NCBI GenBank assembly: GCA_023974075.1
Contig: JAMFTG010000046.1
Location: forward strand, 213,501-277,500
Source of the DNA: Chaenocephalus aceratus
Lineage: Eukaryota; Chordata; Actinopteri; Perciformes; Channichthyidae
Direction: 5' to 3'
DNA length: 64,000 nt
Below the pieces are notes generated by a model. That model was not told the origin of the DNA. It made no database searches and saw only the letters and a program-made list of their open reading frames with translations. Within the stretch, counting starts at the first letter, position 1, and every line of letters begins with the position of its first letter. The translations under genes were made by a program, and so were the position numbers. Below, one piece after another: positions 10,618 to 33,089 of this stretch.

Positions 10618-10669
10618 GGGGGGGGGGGGGGGGGGGGATCTGGATCTGGATCTGGATCTGGATCTGGAT
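10618..10669 (-). repeat. Hexamer tail and C-run at the LINE 3' end
   Basis: On the plus strand 20 G residues (10618-10637) run into five copies of GGATCT. Read in the direction of the minus-strand LINE this is a simple-repeat tail of CCAGAT units followed by C residues. CR1/L2/Jockey-type LINEs often end in short tandem repeats rather than poly(A), so this is taken as the 3' end of the 10638-14690 element. Confidence 0.65.
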
Positions 10670-10724
10670 TAATACTGAGCAGAACCCAGAGGTATCACGC
10701 TCAGTGGGGGATGGATGATCCCCG

Positions 10725-11215
10725 CTAAATGTCTCTTAAAATTTGCCGGAAGCACTCCGCGGTTTCTGCGATGACAGCTTCTTCTGGTAGCAAATTCCAC
10801 TCTCTGATTGTTCTCGGAAAGAAGGAGTATTTAAGAGTGTCACTAGTTGCGAAAATGTGCTCAAAGTTCAAAGAATTGGCTTTGCGGGTTGCACTTCTTC
10901 TAACTGGCTCTAGGTACATTGATGCATCAATGGCTGAGATGTTATGGACAATCTTGAAGAAGAGAACCAAACGAGCCAATCGCCGCCTTTCACTTAATTT
11001 CACCCAGTTCAACCGCTTGAGCATTTCTGTGACACTGCTGTCCCATTCATAATCTCCAAAAATGAATCTTGTACCTCTTCTTTGTACCGATTCCAGGGCA
11101 TCACTGTCTTTATCAGTGTAGGGGTCCCAGACCGAGCTGGCGTACTCTAGTTTAGAACGTACTAGGGCCACAAAAGCTGTCTCCTTCAGTTTCTGGGGAC
11201 AGCGTCGCAGGTTCC
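10725..11215 (-). pseudogene. Frameshifted C-terminal part of LINE ORF2
   Basis: This continues the ORF2 protein in the next frame, with SKLEYASSVWDPY, then NSLNFEHIF and YSFFPRTIREWN, the usual thumb and C-terminal blocks of CR1/L2-type ORF2. The switch point lies near 11215-11216 in the sequence read as CTCGGAAC on the minus strand. It is a remnant of one protein, not a separate gene. Confidence 0.8.
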
Positions 11216-13630
11216 GAGTAGGAAGCCAAGCGAACGGTTTGCCTGTGTTATAATTTGGCCAATGTGTTGGCCAAACTTCAGATTCTTATGGATTTCTACC
11301 CCAAGATAAGGCTGGTGGGTCACCTCTTTTAACACCTGGCCACAAAGAGTATAGTTTTTAATGTGCGGGTTAGTTGATCTGCTTGTTCGTAGGATGTAGC
11401 ACTTACTAGTATTAAAGCACATTCCCCAAGTGTTAGCCCATTCCTGAAGTCTAGTCAAGTCACCCTGTAGGTCTTCTTGGTCACTTCCATTTTTAATAGG
11501 CCTGTAGAGCAGGCAGTCATCCGCGAATAACCGCACTGTAGATGCTACATGTGACGGCAGGTCATTAATGTAGCATAAGAAAAGCAATGGACCCAGCACA
11601 GTGCCTTGTGGGACACCAGAGTCGACGTGTACTGTACTTGATTTCACCCCTTCTACGACTACTTGTTGGCTTCTTTGCATGAGAAAGGTTGTGGTCCAAT
11701 CAAGTATTGGGCCGGTTATACCCATGTGGGCCAGCTTTAGCAACAGGCGCTGATGTGGAACCGTGTCGAAAGCCTTTGAGAAGTCAAGGATTGCCACATC
11801 GACTTGCAATTTCTGGTCATGATATTTTGCCAGGTCGTGCATTGTGATTAGGAGTTGAGTTTCACACGAATGGTTTTGTCGAAGTCCATGCTGGAACGGG
11901 GTGAGGACATTATGCCTTTCCAGGTGATTCAACAGGTGTTTGCAAATTATGTGTTCTAGGAGTTTACAACATACTACTGTCAGGGAAACTGGTCTGTAAT
12001 TTGCGGCGATGTGCCGGTCCCCTTTCTTGAATATAGGCGTAACGTTTGCCTGCAGCCAGTCATCGGGTAGATTTCCTGTTTGCAGTGACTGCGTGAATAC
12101 GCACTTGAGCAGTGGGCCTATTTGGGGGGCCAGCATTTTGAGTATACGATTGGGTAGACCATCTGGGCCGCTAGCTTTGTTGATCTTAATATTTGCCAGT
12201 AGTTTGGTCACTCCTTCAGTCGTGATGATCAGGTCTTCTATCTGCGGGGCTGGTTCTCCTGATATAGAGGGCTGGCTACCATCATCCTTAGTAAATACAG
12301 ATTTAAATTGTTTGTTAATGAGTTCAGCCTTGTCTTTGCTGCTACTGTAGAGGTCTTCGCCCTCTCTAATAGGGGAGACTCCAATGTTGTCCGCTCCGCA
12401 TTCTTTGACATATTTCCAGAATAGTCTGGTATTGTTTTCAGCAAGACTCTGGGTGAGTGTGTTTTCGATATAGTCCCAGTGTGCACTGCGAAGGTTATTT
12501 TGAACATGTTTCTTTTGTTTGCGGAAGTTTTCCCAATCACAAGTTTTGCCTGATCGCTTGGCTTTGTTGTATAACTTGTTTTTATTTTTTATTTGGCGTT
12601 TCATGCAGTGAGTGAGCCAGGGCAGGTTGTGCCGTGTGGTAGTGAACTTGGTCGGGATATGCTTATCCATCTGTGAAAACAGTTCGTCTCTGAGCATATT
12701 CCAGTTGTCATTCACAGTTCGCTGGTTTTCTGTTCTAACAAATTCTGTGCTGAACACTTCCAGCTCAGTTTGGATGGCTTCCCAGTCTGCTAATGAAAAT
12801 TTGTAAATTTTTCTCTGTGCTTTCTTTGTATATACAGGATGTATACTAGAGTCCATCATGACAGCACAGTGATCTGATATGCCTGGTATTGTTTGCACAT
12901 TTTGCACGAGCGTTTGATTTGAAGTGAATATCAAGTCTAATATGTTCTGTTTTCGAGTAGGCTCGAGTTGTACTTGTGTTAGTGAGTATTCTTTGACTAT
13001 GTCTAAAACATGTTGGTTTAGAGCTATGTTGTTTGTCCCTGGTTGTTCATTTACCCAATCTATACCAGGTGCATTAAAGTCACCACCTAGAATTATAGTT
13101 TTTTCTGATGCGTTACTAGGCAATAGAGAAATTGATTTCCGAAGCTCATCCAGTTTGGTGTGATGGTCACTTGGTGGTCTATAGAAGCTACCAATGTAGA
13201 ATGTTTTGCTTGCTTGGGAAACCTTAACCGAGACCCACATGATTTCAATTTCTGTGTCTGTGGTTGCAATCCTTGTTGCTGTAAAGCCTTCCTTTATGCC
13301 GATGAAGACTCCACCTCCGTTTATATTGCGATCCTTCCTAAAGATAGTATAGTGTTTGGGGAATATTGCACCATTCTTTATGGTTTCATCTAGCCATGTC
13401 TCATTCCCAATTATGCAATCTGGTTTGGTGTCATCGATGAGAGCATGCAGGTTGGGGGTCTTGCCCTTTACGCCACCACAGTTGATCAAGATTGTTCGCC
13501 ATTGATTATGTCTGTTGGTTGTGGTCCCTACAATGTTGTCGGCTGAGTCATCCACAGAGGTTGTATTTATGGTTGACAGGCTTTCATTCACTTCTTGGTC
13601 ACTGATTTCAGATTGGTTTTCAGTTGTCAA
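11186..13630 (-). CDS. LINE ORF2: endonuclease and reverse transcriptase
   Basis: An open frame of about 814 codons. The N-terminal third is an APE-type endonuclease (ILINCGGVKGK, GNETWLD, GSFYRPP, LGGDFNAPGIDW and GISDHCAV blocks). The reverse transcriptase follows: INKASGPDGLPNRIL, ANYRPVSLT, LDFSKAFDTVPH, SGVPQGTVLGPLLF and LFADDCLLY, the last carrying the catalytic Asp pair. The first codon of the open stretch is TTG, so the true start is uncertain. The frame ends at 11186 because of a 1-base deletion about 30 bases earlier; the reading continues in the next frame. Confidence 0.85.
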   Translation of the reverse strand: MTTENQSEISDQEVNESLSTINTTSVDDSADNIVGTTTNRHNQWRTILINCGGVKGKTPNLHALIDDTKPDCIIGNETWLDETIKNGAIFPKHYTIFRKDRNINGGGVFIGIKEGFTATRIATTDTEIEIMWVSVKVSQASKTFYIGSFYRPPSDHHTKLDELRKSISLLPSNASEKTIILGGDFNAPGIDWVNEQPGTNNIALNQHVLDIVKEYSLTQVQLEPTRKQNILDLIFTSNQTLVQNVQTIPGISDHCAVMMDSSIHPVYTKKAQRKIYKFSLADWEAIQTELEVFSTEFVRTENQRTVNDNWNMLRDELFSQMDKHIPTKFTTTRHNLPWLTHCMKRQIKNKNKLYNKAKRSGKTCDWENFRKQKKHVQNNLRSAHWDYIENTLTQSLAENNTRLFWKYVKECGADNIGVSPIREGEDLYSSSKDKAELINKQFKSVFTKDDGSQPSISGEPAPQIEDLIITTEGVTKLLANIKINKASGPDGLPNRILKMLAPQIGPLLKCVFTQSLQTGNLPDDWLQANVTPIFKKGDRHIAANYRPVSLTVVCCKLLEHIICKHLLNHLERHNVLTPFQHGLRQNHSCETQLLITMHDLAKYHDQKLQVDVAILDFSKAFDTVPHQRLLLKLAHMGITGPILDWTTTFLMQRSQQVVVEGVKSSTVHVDSGVPQGTVLGPLLFLCYINDLPSHVASTVRLFADDCLLYRPIKNGSDQEDLQGDLTRLQEWANTWGMCFNTSKCYILRTSRSTNPHIKNYTLCGQVLKEVTHQPYLGVEIHKNLKFGQHIGQIITQANRSLGFLLGTCDAVPRN

Positions 13631-13695
13631 TATTACATTGTTATTGGTGGTTGCTGGGTGTCCGCTTTCTCTATACTGGGTTATGGGTTCGAGAT

Positions 13696-14667
13696 CTATT
13701 CTTGCTTCCTTAGTTTGACTAGTCGCAGGTTCCAGGGTGGACCGCGAACTCGGAAAACGTAGTTTTTTGACTCGTCGGCTGCTGTTTTTGCCTTGGCCTC
13801 CTCGACTTTATTCCTGATGAGTTCACGATCTTCCTCACAGTTTTTTAGTTTCCTCACATTCTTGAATATTTTCTCTTTATCATCCCTGTTGTTGAGTACA
13901 ATTTTTAATGGTCTGTTCCGTTTGGGGCCCTGGGTAGCCTGTGTTCCTAGTCTGATAACCTGTTTGGTCTGAAGTTTCCCTATTTCAAAAATGTTTTCAC
14001 AAAGACTGTCAAAGAACTCTACCGGGGTTTCTTCAGTACTTTCATCTGCTTGGTAAATGATCAGGTTGTTCTCTCTGGATTCACGATCATCTGTTTCCTT
14101 CAGCTGTTCATCTCTAGCTTCTTTCATTATTTTATTAAAGTTTGATGGTGCAGATGTTTCGCTTACTTTGGTCATTTCTGCCCAGGTCTTCACTGTGTCT
14201 GCATATGAAATGTGCATCTGCTGCTTTGCGTCTGCCAGGAGACATTCTACTTTTTGGGACACTATTTTCGAAATCGCCTCGGCTGTTTTGTCTATCGACA
14301 GTTGGCTAAATAGTTCCTTGGTAACTAACCTAGCAGCTTGGACTGCAGCAGGTTCACACGATAGGCAGTACCAATGTAATGAAGCAAATTTGTTTATGGC
14401 CTTACCCATGGCTGCCGGTATGTTCTGGCATTTGAAGCAAGTCCACTCGTCACACCGTTCGCACTGTATAAGCTCTTTTTCCCCAGTGTCGCATTTAACA
14501 CACTTATCCTCCTTGTTTATAGTTTCAGTTGTTCCACTCCTTCCTTGGCCGTGCTTTATTTCAGTATTATCACCCTTCTTTCCTGTTTCTTTATCCACTT
14601 TTCCCTCCGCTGTTCGACTGTCAGCATCCACTTCCTCATCCGCGTCCGCGGCAGCAGGCTGATGCAT
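13696..14667 (-). CDS. LINE ORF1 with PHD-type zinc finger
   Basis: This is an open frame of about 323 codons from the ATG at 14665-14667. After an acidic, lysine-rich N-terminus it has a Cys/His cluster: CVKCDTGEKELIQCERC, then WTCFKCQNIP, and WYCLSC after a spacer. This matches the C4HC3 pattern of a PHD finger. The middle is predicted helical, and the C-terminal part (ENNLIIYQ, then IRLGTQ and PLKIVLNN) resembles the RNA-binding ORF1 fold of retrotransposons. The likely role is nucleic-acid binding and RNP formation. No lesion is visible. Confidence 0.75.
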   Translation of the reverse strand: MHQPAAADADEEVDADSRTAEGKVDKETGKKGDNTEIKHGQGRSGTTETINKEDKCVKCDTGEKELIQCERCDEWTCFKCQNIPAAMGKAINKFASLHWYCLSCEPAAVQAARLVTKELFSQLSIDKTAEAISKIVSQKVECLLADAKQQMHISYADTVKTWAEMTKVSETSAPSNFNKIMKEARDEQLKETDDRESRENNLIIYQADESTEETPVEFFDSLCENIFEIGKLQTKQVIRLGTQATQGPKRNRPLKIVLNNRDDKEKIFKNVRKLKNCEEDRELIRNKVEEAKAKTAADESKNYVFRVRGPPWNLRLVKLRKQE

Positions 14668-14939
14668 TCCTGAATGCACGTTCGTAATCCTACGTCACTC
14701 CAGTCAATACACACGGTCAGGGGGGCCCAGACAGCAGAGCTGTTTGGGGGGTCGTCCACAAAAACTATCAATTAAATCCAATCTGATCGTTTGAGGTCGA
14801 AAAAAAACTCCAAACAATTGTCGCGCGCTGTCAGCCGTCGTGGAAGACCGGTGTGTGTGTTCTGATGGGTGTGTTCTAATGTGTGTGGGGAGTCTCCCTC
14901 CGCAGCCGGGTGGCGTCGTTTTTAGGCACAATTCCGTTG

Positions 14940-15424
14940 TACAGACCGACGTTAACAGCAGGGTGCGAACTGGAAGGGAGCAGGGGGAGCAAATTCCTGG
15001 GCGTTCACCTGGCGGAGGACCTGTCCTGGAGGACCAACACCACGGCACCCGTCAAGAAGGCACAGCAGAGACTCTACTTCCTGAGAATACTCAGGAATTA
15101 CCACCTCAGACAGGATCTGCTTGTGTCCTTCTACCGCTGCGCCGTGGAAAGCATCCTCACCTACTGCATCTGCGTGTGGTTCCTCAGCTGCACAGCCGCA
15201 GAGAGGGGTGTGCTCCAAAGGGTCATCAACTCGGCCCAGAAGATCATCGGTTGCCCCCTCCCCTCCCTGGAGGTACTGTACAGCTCTCGTTGCCTTAAGA
15301 AGGCAGTCAAAATCCTCAAGGACCCACACCACCCGGGTAACGAGCACTTCGTACGGCTGCGCTCAGGCAGGCGCAACATGTCTTCCCGGACAAACAGACT
15401 CAAGTTTAGTTTTTTTCCCAGGGC
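14940..15424 (+). mobile_element. Rex1-like LINE fragment, part 1 (reverse transcriptase C-terminus)
   Basis: The plus strand encodes KFLGVHLAEDLSWRTNT, then KKAQQRLYFLRILR, ESILTYCICVWF, INSAQKIIGCPLPSLE and LKFSFFPRA, the C-terminal region of a fish Rex1-type LINE. The frame is cut at 15424 by a hAT-type element and resumes at 16624. Confidence 0.75.
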
Positions 15425-16088
15425 CAGTGGCAAGCCGTCAGGGCCCTCTAGGCCCTCTGTGAGGGCCTAAGATATTCTAAGAAATAATATTTGAAAACAT
15501 TAAAAAAATATATATATATATTTTTTTTTATATATATGTTTTTGTTGTTATATTTTTCATTAGTTTTACCAAAATAACTTGATTTAATTGTGTGTAAAAT
15601 AATGTTTCCAAAGAAATAAATCCTTCGAATCTGCCTGTTCAGTTTCTGTTGGAATGTGAAGGGTTAAATGCCATCTCTGCGAGTTATGTGAAGACGGGAG
15701 GGCTTGTTGGTCCCTCTCTACATCCACAGAGGGCCCGCTTTAGTAACTCAACGAGAGAGTAATGTCAAATGACAGTACAATTGACCAATCATATCTTCCC
15801 TCTAAATGGGCGGGCTTTCTTTTCGCGGACTTTATGACAAGTTCCGCCCGCTGTGAGGTCTATGCAGAGCCATATAATAATAATTAGATGCAATTAGGTC
15901 TCTGCAAGTGGTGCAGTGACGCGTCCTAAAACCCGGAAGTAAGCTGCGCTCGGATTCCCTCGACAGAAAGCAACGGGATTTCTCCATAGGATTTTGGAAA
16001 ATAGCTGGAAATAAGGTCTGTGGAAAACGAACCTGTTAGATAAATGCACGTTTTGTTCAGACGGATAATATCCACATGTCTACCCTAC

Positions 16089-16128
<40 letters not shown>

Positions 16129-16615
16129 TTCGAATCATAAATCTAATAGATAGATTTATAATTAGCATAAGTTCGTTCATGATGGCTCACTTCAGTGATA
16201 GTGATGATGACATCGTTGCGAAATTATTAACCGAGTCATTTTCAAGATTGAGTTCCAATGATAAGCTGGAGTGGCAAAGGATCAGCTGAATGACCCGCAA
16301 GTGCTTCATCCAGAAGGACAGGAGGATGGACTTTGTGTTTCAGTGATTTATCATCAAAGGTAGGCCTAAGTCATTTTCAATGCGGGTTGCCGTGCCGACT
16401 TAATTCATTTGTAGTTGTTACTTGGCTGTGGGTGCCCTGTCATGATAGGTGTTTATATAAATGGTGTTGTTCTGTGTGGTAGAGGGTCGCTGTCATTGAT
16501 GCGTTTTGCACCCAGGGCCTCTGTTTTGATATTCCGCTGTGACGTAATATCTCTTCTTTTTTTCGAGGGAAGGGGGGTCAGAGGGCCTAGGTATAAAAGT
16601 CACGGCTCGCCACTG
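15425..16615. mobile_element. hAT-type DNA element inserted into a LINE, perfect 8-bp TSD
   Basis: The element is 1191 bp. It starts CAGTGGCAAGCCGTCA and ends with the inverse of CAGTGGCGAGCCGTGA (14 of 16 matches). It is flanked by CCCAGGGC on both sides (15417-15424 and 16616-16623), the 8-bp duplication expected of hAT transposases. A short open frame (16044-16289) contains MMAHFSDSDDDIVAKLLTES and could be a transposase remnant, but it is broken by a TTA repeat and a stop. No full transposase is present, so it is probably non-autonomous. Confidence 0.85.
16090..16127. repeat. TTA/ATT microsatellite
   Basis: About 12 tandem TTA units lie inside the hAT-type element at 15425-16615. Confidence 0.9.
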
Positions 16616-16623
16616 CCCAGGGC

Positions 16624-16884
16624 CATATGTGCACTAAACGCTGCTAACATTTAAGTTATATAAGCCTTCCGTGCAATACGAGGGGAATCGTGCAATTTAA
16701 TTTATTTATTATTTATTTATGTAATATTCCCTTTTTTTAAGTCCCATTTATTGTTTTTATAGTGTCTTGTTGTTTTTATATTGTCTTGTTTTTATATTGT
16801 CTTGTTGCGTGTTGGCACCTTGAGTCTGTTGTAATTTCGTTGTACCTGTACAATGACAAATAAAGTTCTATCTATCTATATTGT
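16624..16884 (+). mobile_element. Rex1-like LINE fragment, part 2 (3' end and tail)
   Basis: After the inserted element the LINE coding sequence resumes as ICALNAANI and a stop, followed by a 3' UTR with AATTTCGTTGTACCTGTAC and CAATGACAAATAAAG, ending in TCTA repeats. This tail is typical of Rex1-type elements in fish. The flanking 8-bp duplication shows parts 1 and 2 were contiguous. Confidence 0.75.
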
Positions 16885-17640
16885 GATAAAAGTCTTACAT
16901 TTTGGATTTCGTTATACGGCAAATCTTCTAGGTTCTAGGTCTAGGCAATTCAGAAAAAGTAAACTTCTATTAATTACTCCTGTAGTCTGTATTATATGTC
17001 CTTATATTCCTGTATTTTATAGAGATTTTACATTCAAATGATTCAGTATCCTTCATGTTGTATTATTCAGATTCTCAATATGTATTTTCTATTGTGAATG
17101 TGCTATCTATCTTTCTCCCATTAAGTCATTATTTTATCTTCACTTATTATTAAATCAATGTTTTTGTACCAAATAAAAGTGCGAAGTTTGATTATGTACC
17201 ATCTAGTTTTCACAGGGGTCGTGACAAACAATAATGTAACAACAATTTGAAAGAAAACAAACAAGATATTTAGATTAATGGCTAAAAAATAAACATTTAA
17301 GCCCCATATAATCCTAATATTAAAACTGTTGTTCTAGTCCAGATATCAAAATGCTCCTCACCTGTTCCTGATCAATAATCGTGTGTCTCACTGGCAGGGA
17401 ATGTAGGGAATTACTTTAGTCGTTGTTATTGTTTGTTTGTGTTCTTTGTACATACAATCAGTAGACCACTGTCTCATTTAATTTGTATGCATATATTTTG
17501 CTGTCCATCTCTAAATGGCAAACACTGTTTGTCAGACAAGCACACATTTCTGATATTCATTCACTTTTAGCATTTGCTGACGGCCGATTAAAAGTGGGCA
17601 ACGGGCCGCATTTGGCCCCCGGGTCGTAGTTTGGACACCC
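16885..17640. other. AT-rich non-coding stretch with a hAT end fragment
   Basis: No gene is recognised. From about 17580 to 17636 the sequence GGGCCGCATTTGGCCC and TTTGGACACCCC is the terminal part of a common hAT (Charlie-like) repeat. At 17340-17395 the minus strand has a GT donor context (CAGGAACAGGTGAGGAGC) very like that of the signal-peptide exon at 17720, possibly a duplicated exon, but no exon in the needed phase can be built. Confidence 0.4.
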
Positions 17641-17719
17641 CATTGTCGAAACGGGATAATATTTTAGATCAGAAATGAAAATAAAAAAATAAAACGTTCG
17701 ATATGAAAAAGCTCCTCAC

Positions 17720-17788
17720 CTGCTCTTCAGCCCGGCTGCAGTCGGAGAGCGCGAGGAAGACGAGGATAGTGCACGTGAAGAGAGCCAT
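17720..17788 (-). CDS. Signal-peptide exon, probable first exon of the astacin gene
   Basis: From the ATG at 17786-17788 the exon encodes 23 residues, MALFTCTILVFLALSDCSRA then EEQ, ending at a GTGAGG donor in phase 0. It is a clear secretory signal peptide with cleavage likely near SRA. It is on the same strand as, and about 15 kb upstream of, the astacin catalytic exons, and no other secreted gene is in reach on this strand. Astacins are secreted, so it is the best candidate for their first exon. No propeptide exon was found between the two, so the link is inferred. Confidence 0.5.
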
Positions 17789-17839
17789 GTTTCAAGTGAA
17801 CAACACACACCTGCTGCTTTTAAAGCCTGCAGCATGTTT

Positions 17840-17847
17840 ATTATATA
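17840..17847 (-). promoter_or_regulatory. TATA-like box upstream of the signal-peptide exon
   Basis: On the minus strand TATATAAT lies about 52 bp upstream of the ATG at 17788, a distance that allows a short 5' UTR. A second AT-rich box, TTTAAAAG at 17817-17824, is too close to the ATG to be the main TATA box. Confidence 0.35.
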
Positions 17848-18310
17848 ACAGCTGAGGAAAACACTCAGCGATACGATTTGATGATGATTTTTTGATGTCT
17901 GTAGACGGGCCGTGACTTTGGCGCGAAAACTGCTGTGGCAGCGAGAAAAAAACCTTTCTGCCACCCTGTGAGAGCGAGCACACGTGTCTATCGAGCATGA
18001 GATTTCTTATGTTTCGTAATGGAAACATGTTCATTTGTCTGGTTTCAATTTTAATAATCTGTTATTATTACAGGATTCTGTTTTGCTGGAAAAATTAAAA
18101 TAGAGATTATTTCACAATTTTTTTAATTTCTCATCATTTCAAATGCCAAATTCTGACTTTTTATTTTACAACAATATCTTTGATTGGAGGTTTATTATAT
18201 GTATTTTTTTTATATGTTGTATATCCCCCGGCAACCTAACCTTTACCCCAATCAAGTTAAGAGGACATATTATAACCACAGAAAGTAAACAAGCAGCCGT
18301 GACATAAACA

Positions 18311-18316
18311 TTTATT
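18311..18316 (-). terminator. Poly(A) signal of gtse1
   Basis: AATAAA on the minus strand, 207 bp after the gtse1 stop codon (18523-18525). It is the first canonical signal downstream. Confidence 0.55.
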
Positions 18317-18522
18317 CAGACATCAATAAGAGCAAGACTGAGACAATAAAAGCACAATCCGGTGCAGAAACACCTTTTGCAACCTTTGAATATTTTCTCC
18401 ATTTAAAACATAATACTCAGTTAAGGCTTCGCTGATAAAAACTTTAGGGGTCATTTTACTAAATTATAATAATTATGAGTCCAGTTTATGGAAGATCCCG
18501 AGGAGGAGGAAGAGGAGGAAGA

Positions 18523-31994
<13,472 letters not shown>

Positions 31995-32100
31995 CCCGAT
32001 GCTGTCTCCTCTCTGTGCGATACAGATCGATCCAGATCACACCTGCAGCAACAGTACATTAACACATGTTATGATATTGTATAATAACTTCTGACAAACA

Positions 32101-32735
32101 GAGGTGGAAGAATTACTCAGATCTTGTACTTGAGTAAAAGTAGAATTACTCAGATCTTGTACTCGAGTAAAAGTACTCAGATCTTGTACTTGAGTAAAAG
32201 TAGAATTACTCAGATATTGTACTTGAGTAAAAGTACCAGACTGTATGAATACTCTGTTACAGTAACAGTCCTGCATTCAAAATGTTCCTCAAGTAAAAGT
32301 AGAAAAGTATTCTCATCAAAATATAGTGAAAGTAGCGACAGTAAAAGTAGTCAGATTGGTCCATTTCAGAATAATATATATGATATGTTTTCAAATGATT
32401 GATCATGAAAGTGTTCTCAAAGCTGGTGAAGGTGCAGCTAGTCTGAATGGCTTTGTAGACTGCAGGGTAGCTGGTGGATTTACTCCAGGAGGAACTAAAG
32501 TCTGATTTAACACTTGATTATATTTCACAACATTCATCCACATCTGTGAAGAAACTAAAAAGGTATTAAATACATGTAGTGGAGTAAAATTACACAATTT
32601 ACCTCTGAACTGTAGTGGAGTAGAAGTACAATGTAGCATAACATGTAAATATTAAAATACAAATATCTCAAAAGTATACTGAAATACAGTACTTGAGTAA
32701 ATGTAATTAGCTCCTTGACACCACTGATTAACAGT
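32101..32735. repeat. AGTACTTGAGTA dispersed repeat with short tandem expansion
   Basis: Starts CAGAGGTGGAAGAATTACTC, has three or four imperfect repeats of the TTGTACTTGAGTAAAAGTAG block, and ends CTCCTTGACACCACTG. The same family is at 2885 and 60751. It lies between gtse1 coding exon 1 and the leader exon. Confidence 0.65.
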
Positions 32736-32899
32736 TAAAACACGAACGTTACTTGTCATGCTAACTTTAGCATACTAGCCCGTTGGTTCGCAAACTAGCT
32801 GACGCAAATGTTAACTAATTAACAGCTTTAAATTGAGAATTCCAACATGACGTTAAGTCCACGGAAGTCACAGTGTCATTACATTAAAACACAACAAAC

Positions 32900-32960
32900 C
32901 TGAAGCGCCTCTTAAAACTCTCAAAGGTTATTTTCTGCTCCGCATTCAAAACGACGACAC
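32900..32960 (-). other. gtse1: gtse1 5' untranslated exon
   Basis: The minus strand reads AAGAGGCGCTTCAG then GTTTGTTG, a plausible donor at 32899. With the acceptor at 32043 it gives a leader exon joined to the start-codon exon. The transcription start is approximate. Confidence 0.5.
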
Positions 32961-33083
32961 GGAAAATACATACACCACCACACATTCAAATCTGCTGCGG
33001 TGCTGGTCAGGTGACCCGTACGCAGTCAACTATTGGCTGGAAGTTGGTGACGCATGCGCGAACAGAACTCTGGGGGTTGTAGT
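32945..33083 (-). promoter_or_regulatory. gtse1: gtse1 promoter: ZNF143-like, CCAAT and CHR-like sites
   Basis: On the minus strand in order: ACTACAACCCCCAGAG (33068-33083), close to the ZNF143/Staf site; CCAAT at 33032-33036; TTTGAA at 32985-32990 and again at 32945-32950, matching the cell-cycle homology region (CHR). CCAAT upstream of a CHR is the known arrangement in G2/M genes controlled by NF-Y and DREAM/MuvB, which fits gtse1. Binding itself is inferred. Confidence 0.6.
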
Positions 33084-33089
33084 CCCGTC

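Larger units (their letters stand above)
10638..14690 (-). mobile_element. Nearly complete CR1/Jockey-superfamily LINE with PHD-finger ORF1
   Basis: The element has an ORF1 (13696-14667), an ORF2 with endonuclease and reverse transcriptase (11186-13630), the rest of ORF2 in a shifted frame (10725-about 11215) and a hexamer tail. The style of ORF2 and the PHD finger in ORF1 suggest a Daphne- or CR1-like clade, but the clade cannot be fixed without a phylogeny. Only one clear lesion, a 1-base frameshift at about 11215, separates it from an intact coding copy. It is inserted antisense to the TRIM gene and sense to the astacin exons. Confidence 0.85.

Noticed and set aside
15425..16615. Separate host gene at 16044-16289
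   Set aside because: The frame is inside a hAT-type element with exact target duplications and contains a TTA microsatellite.
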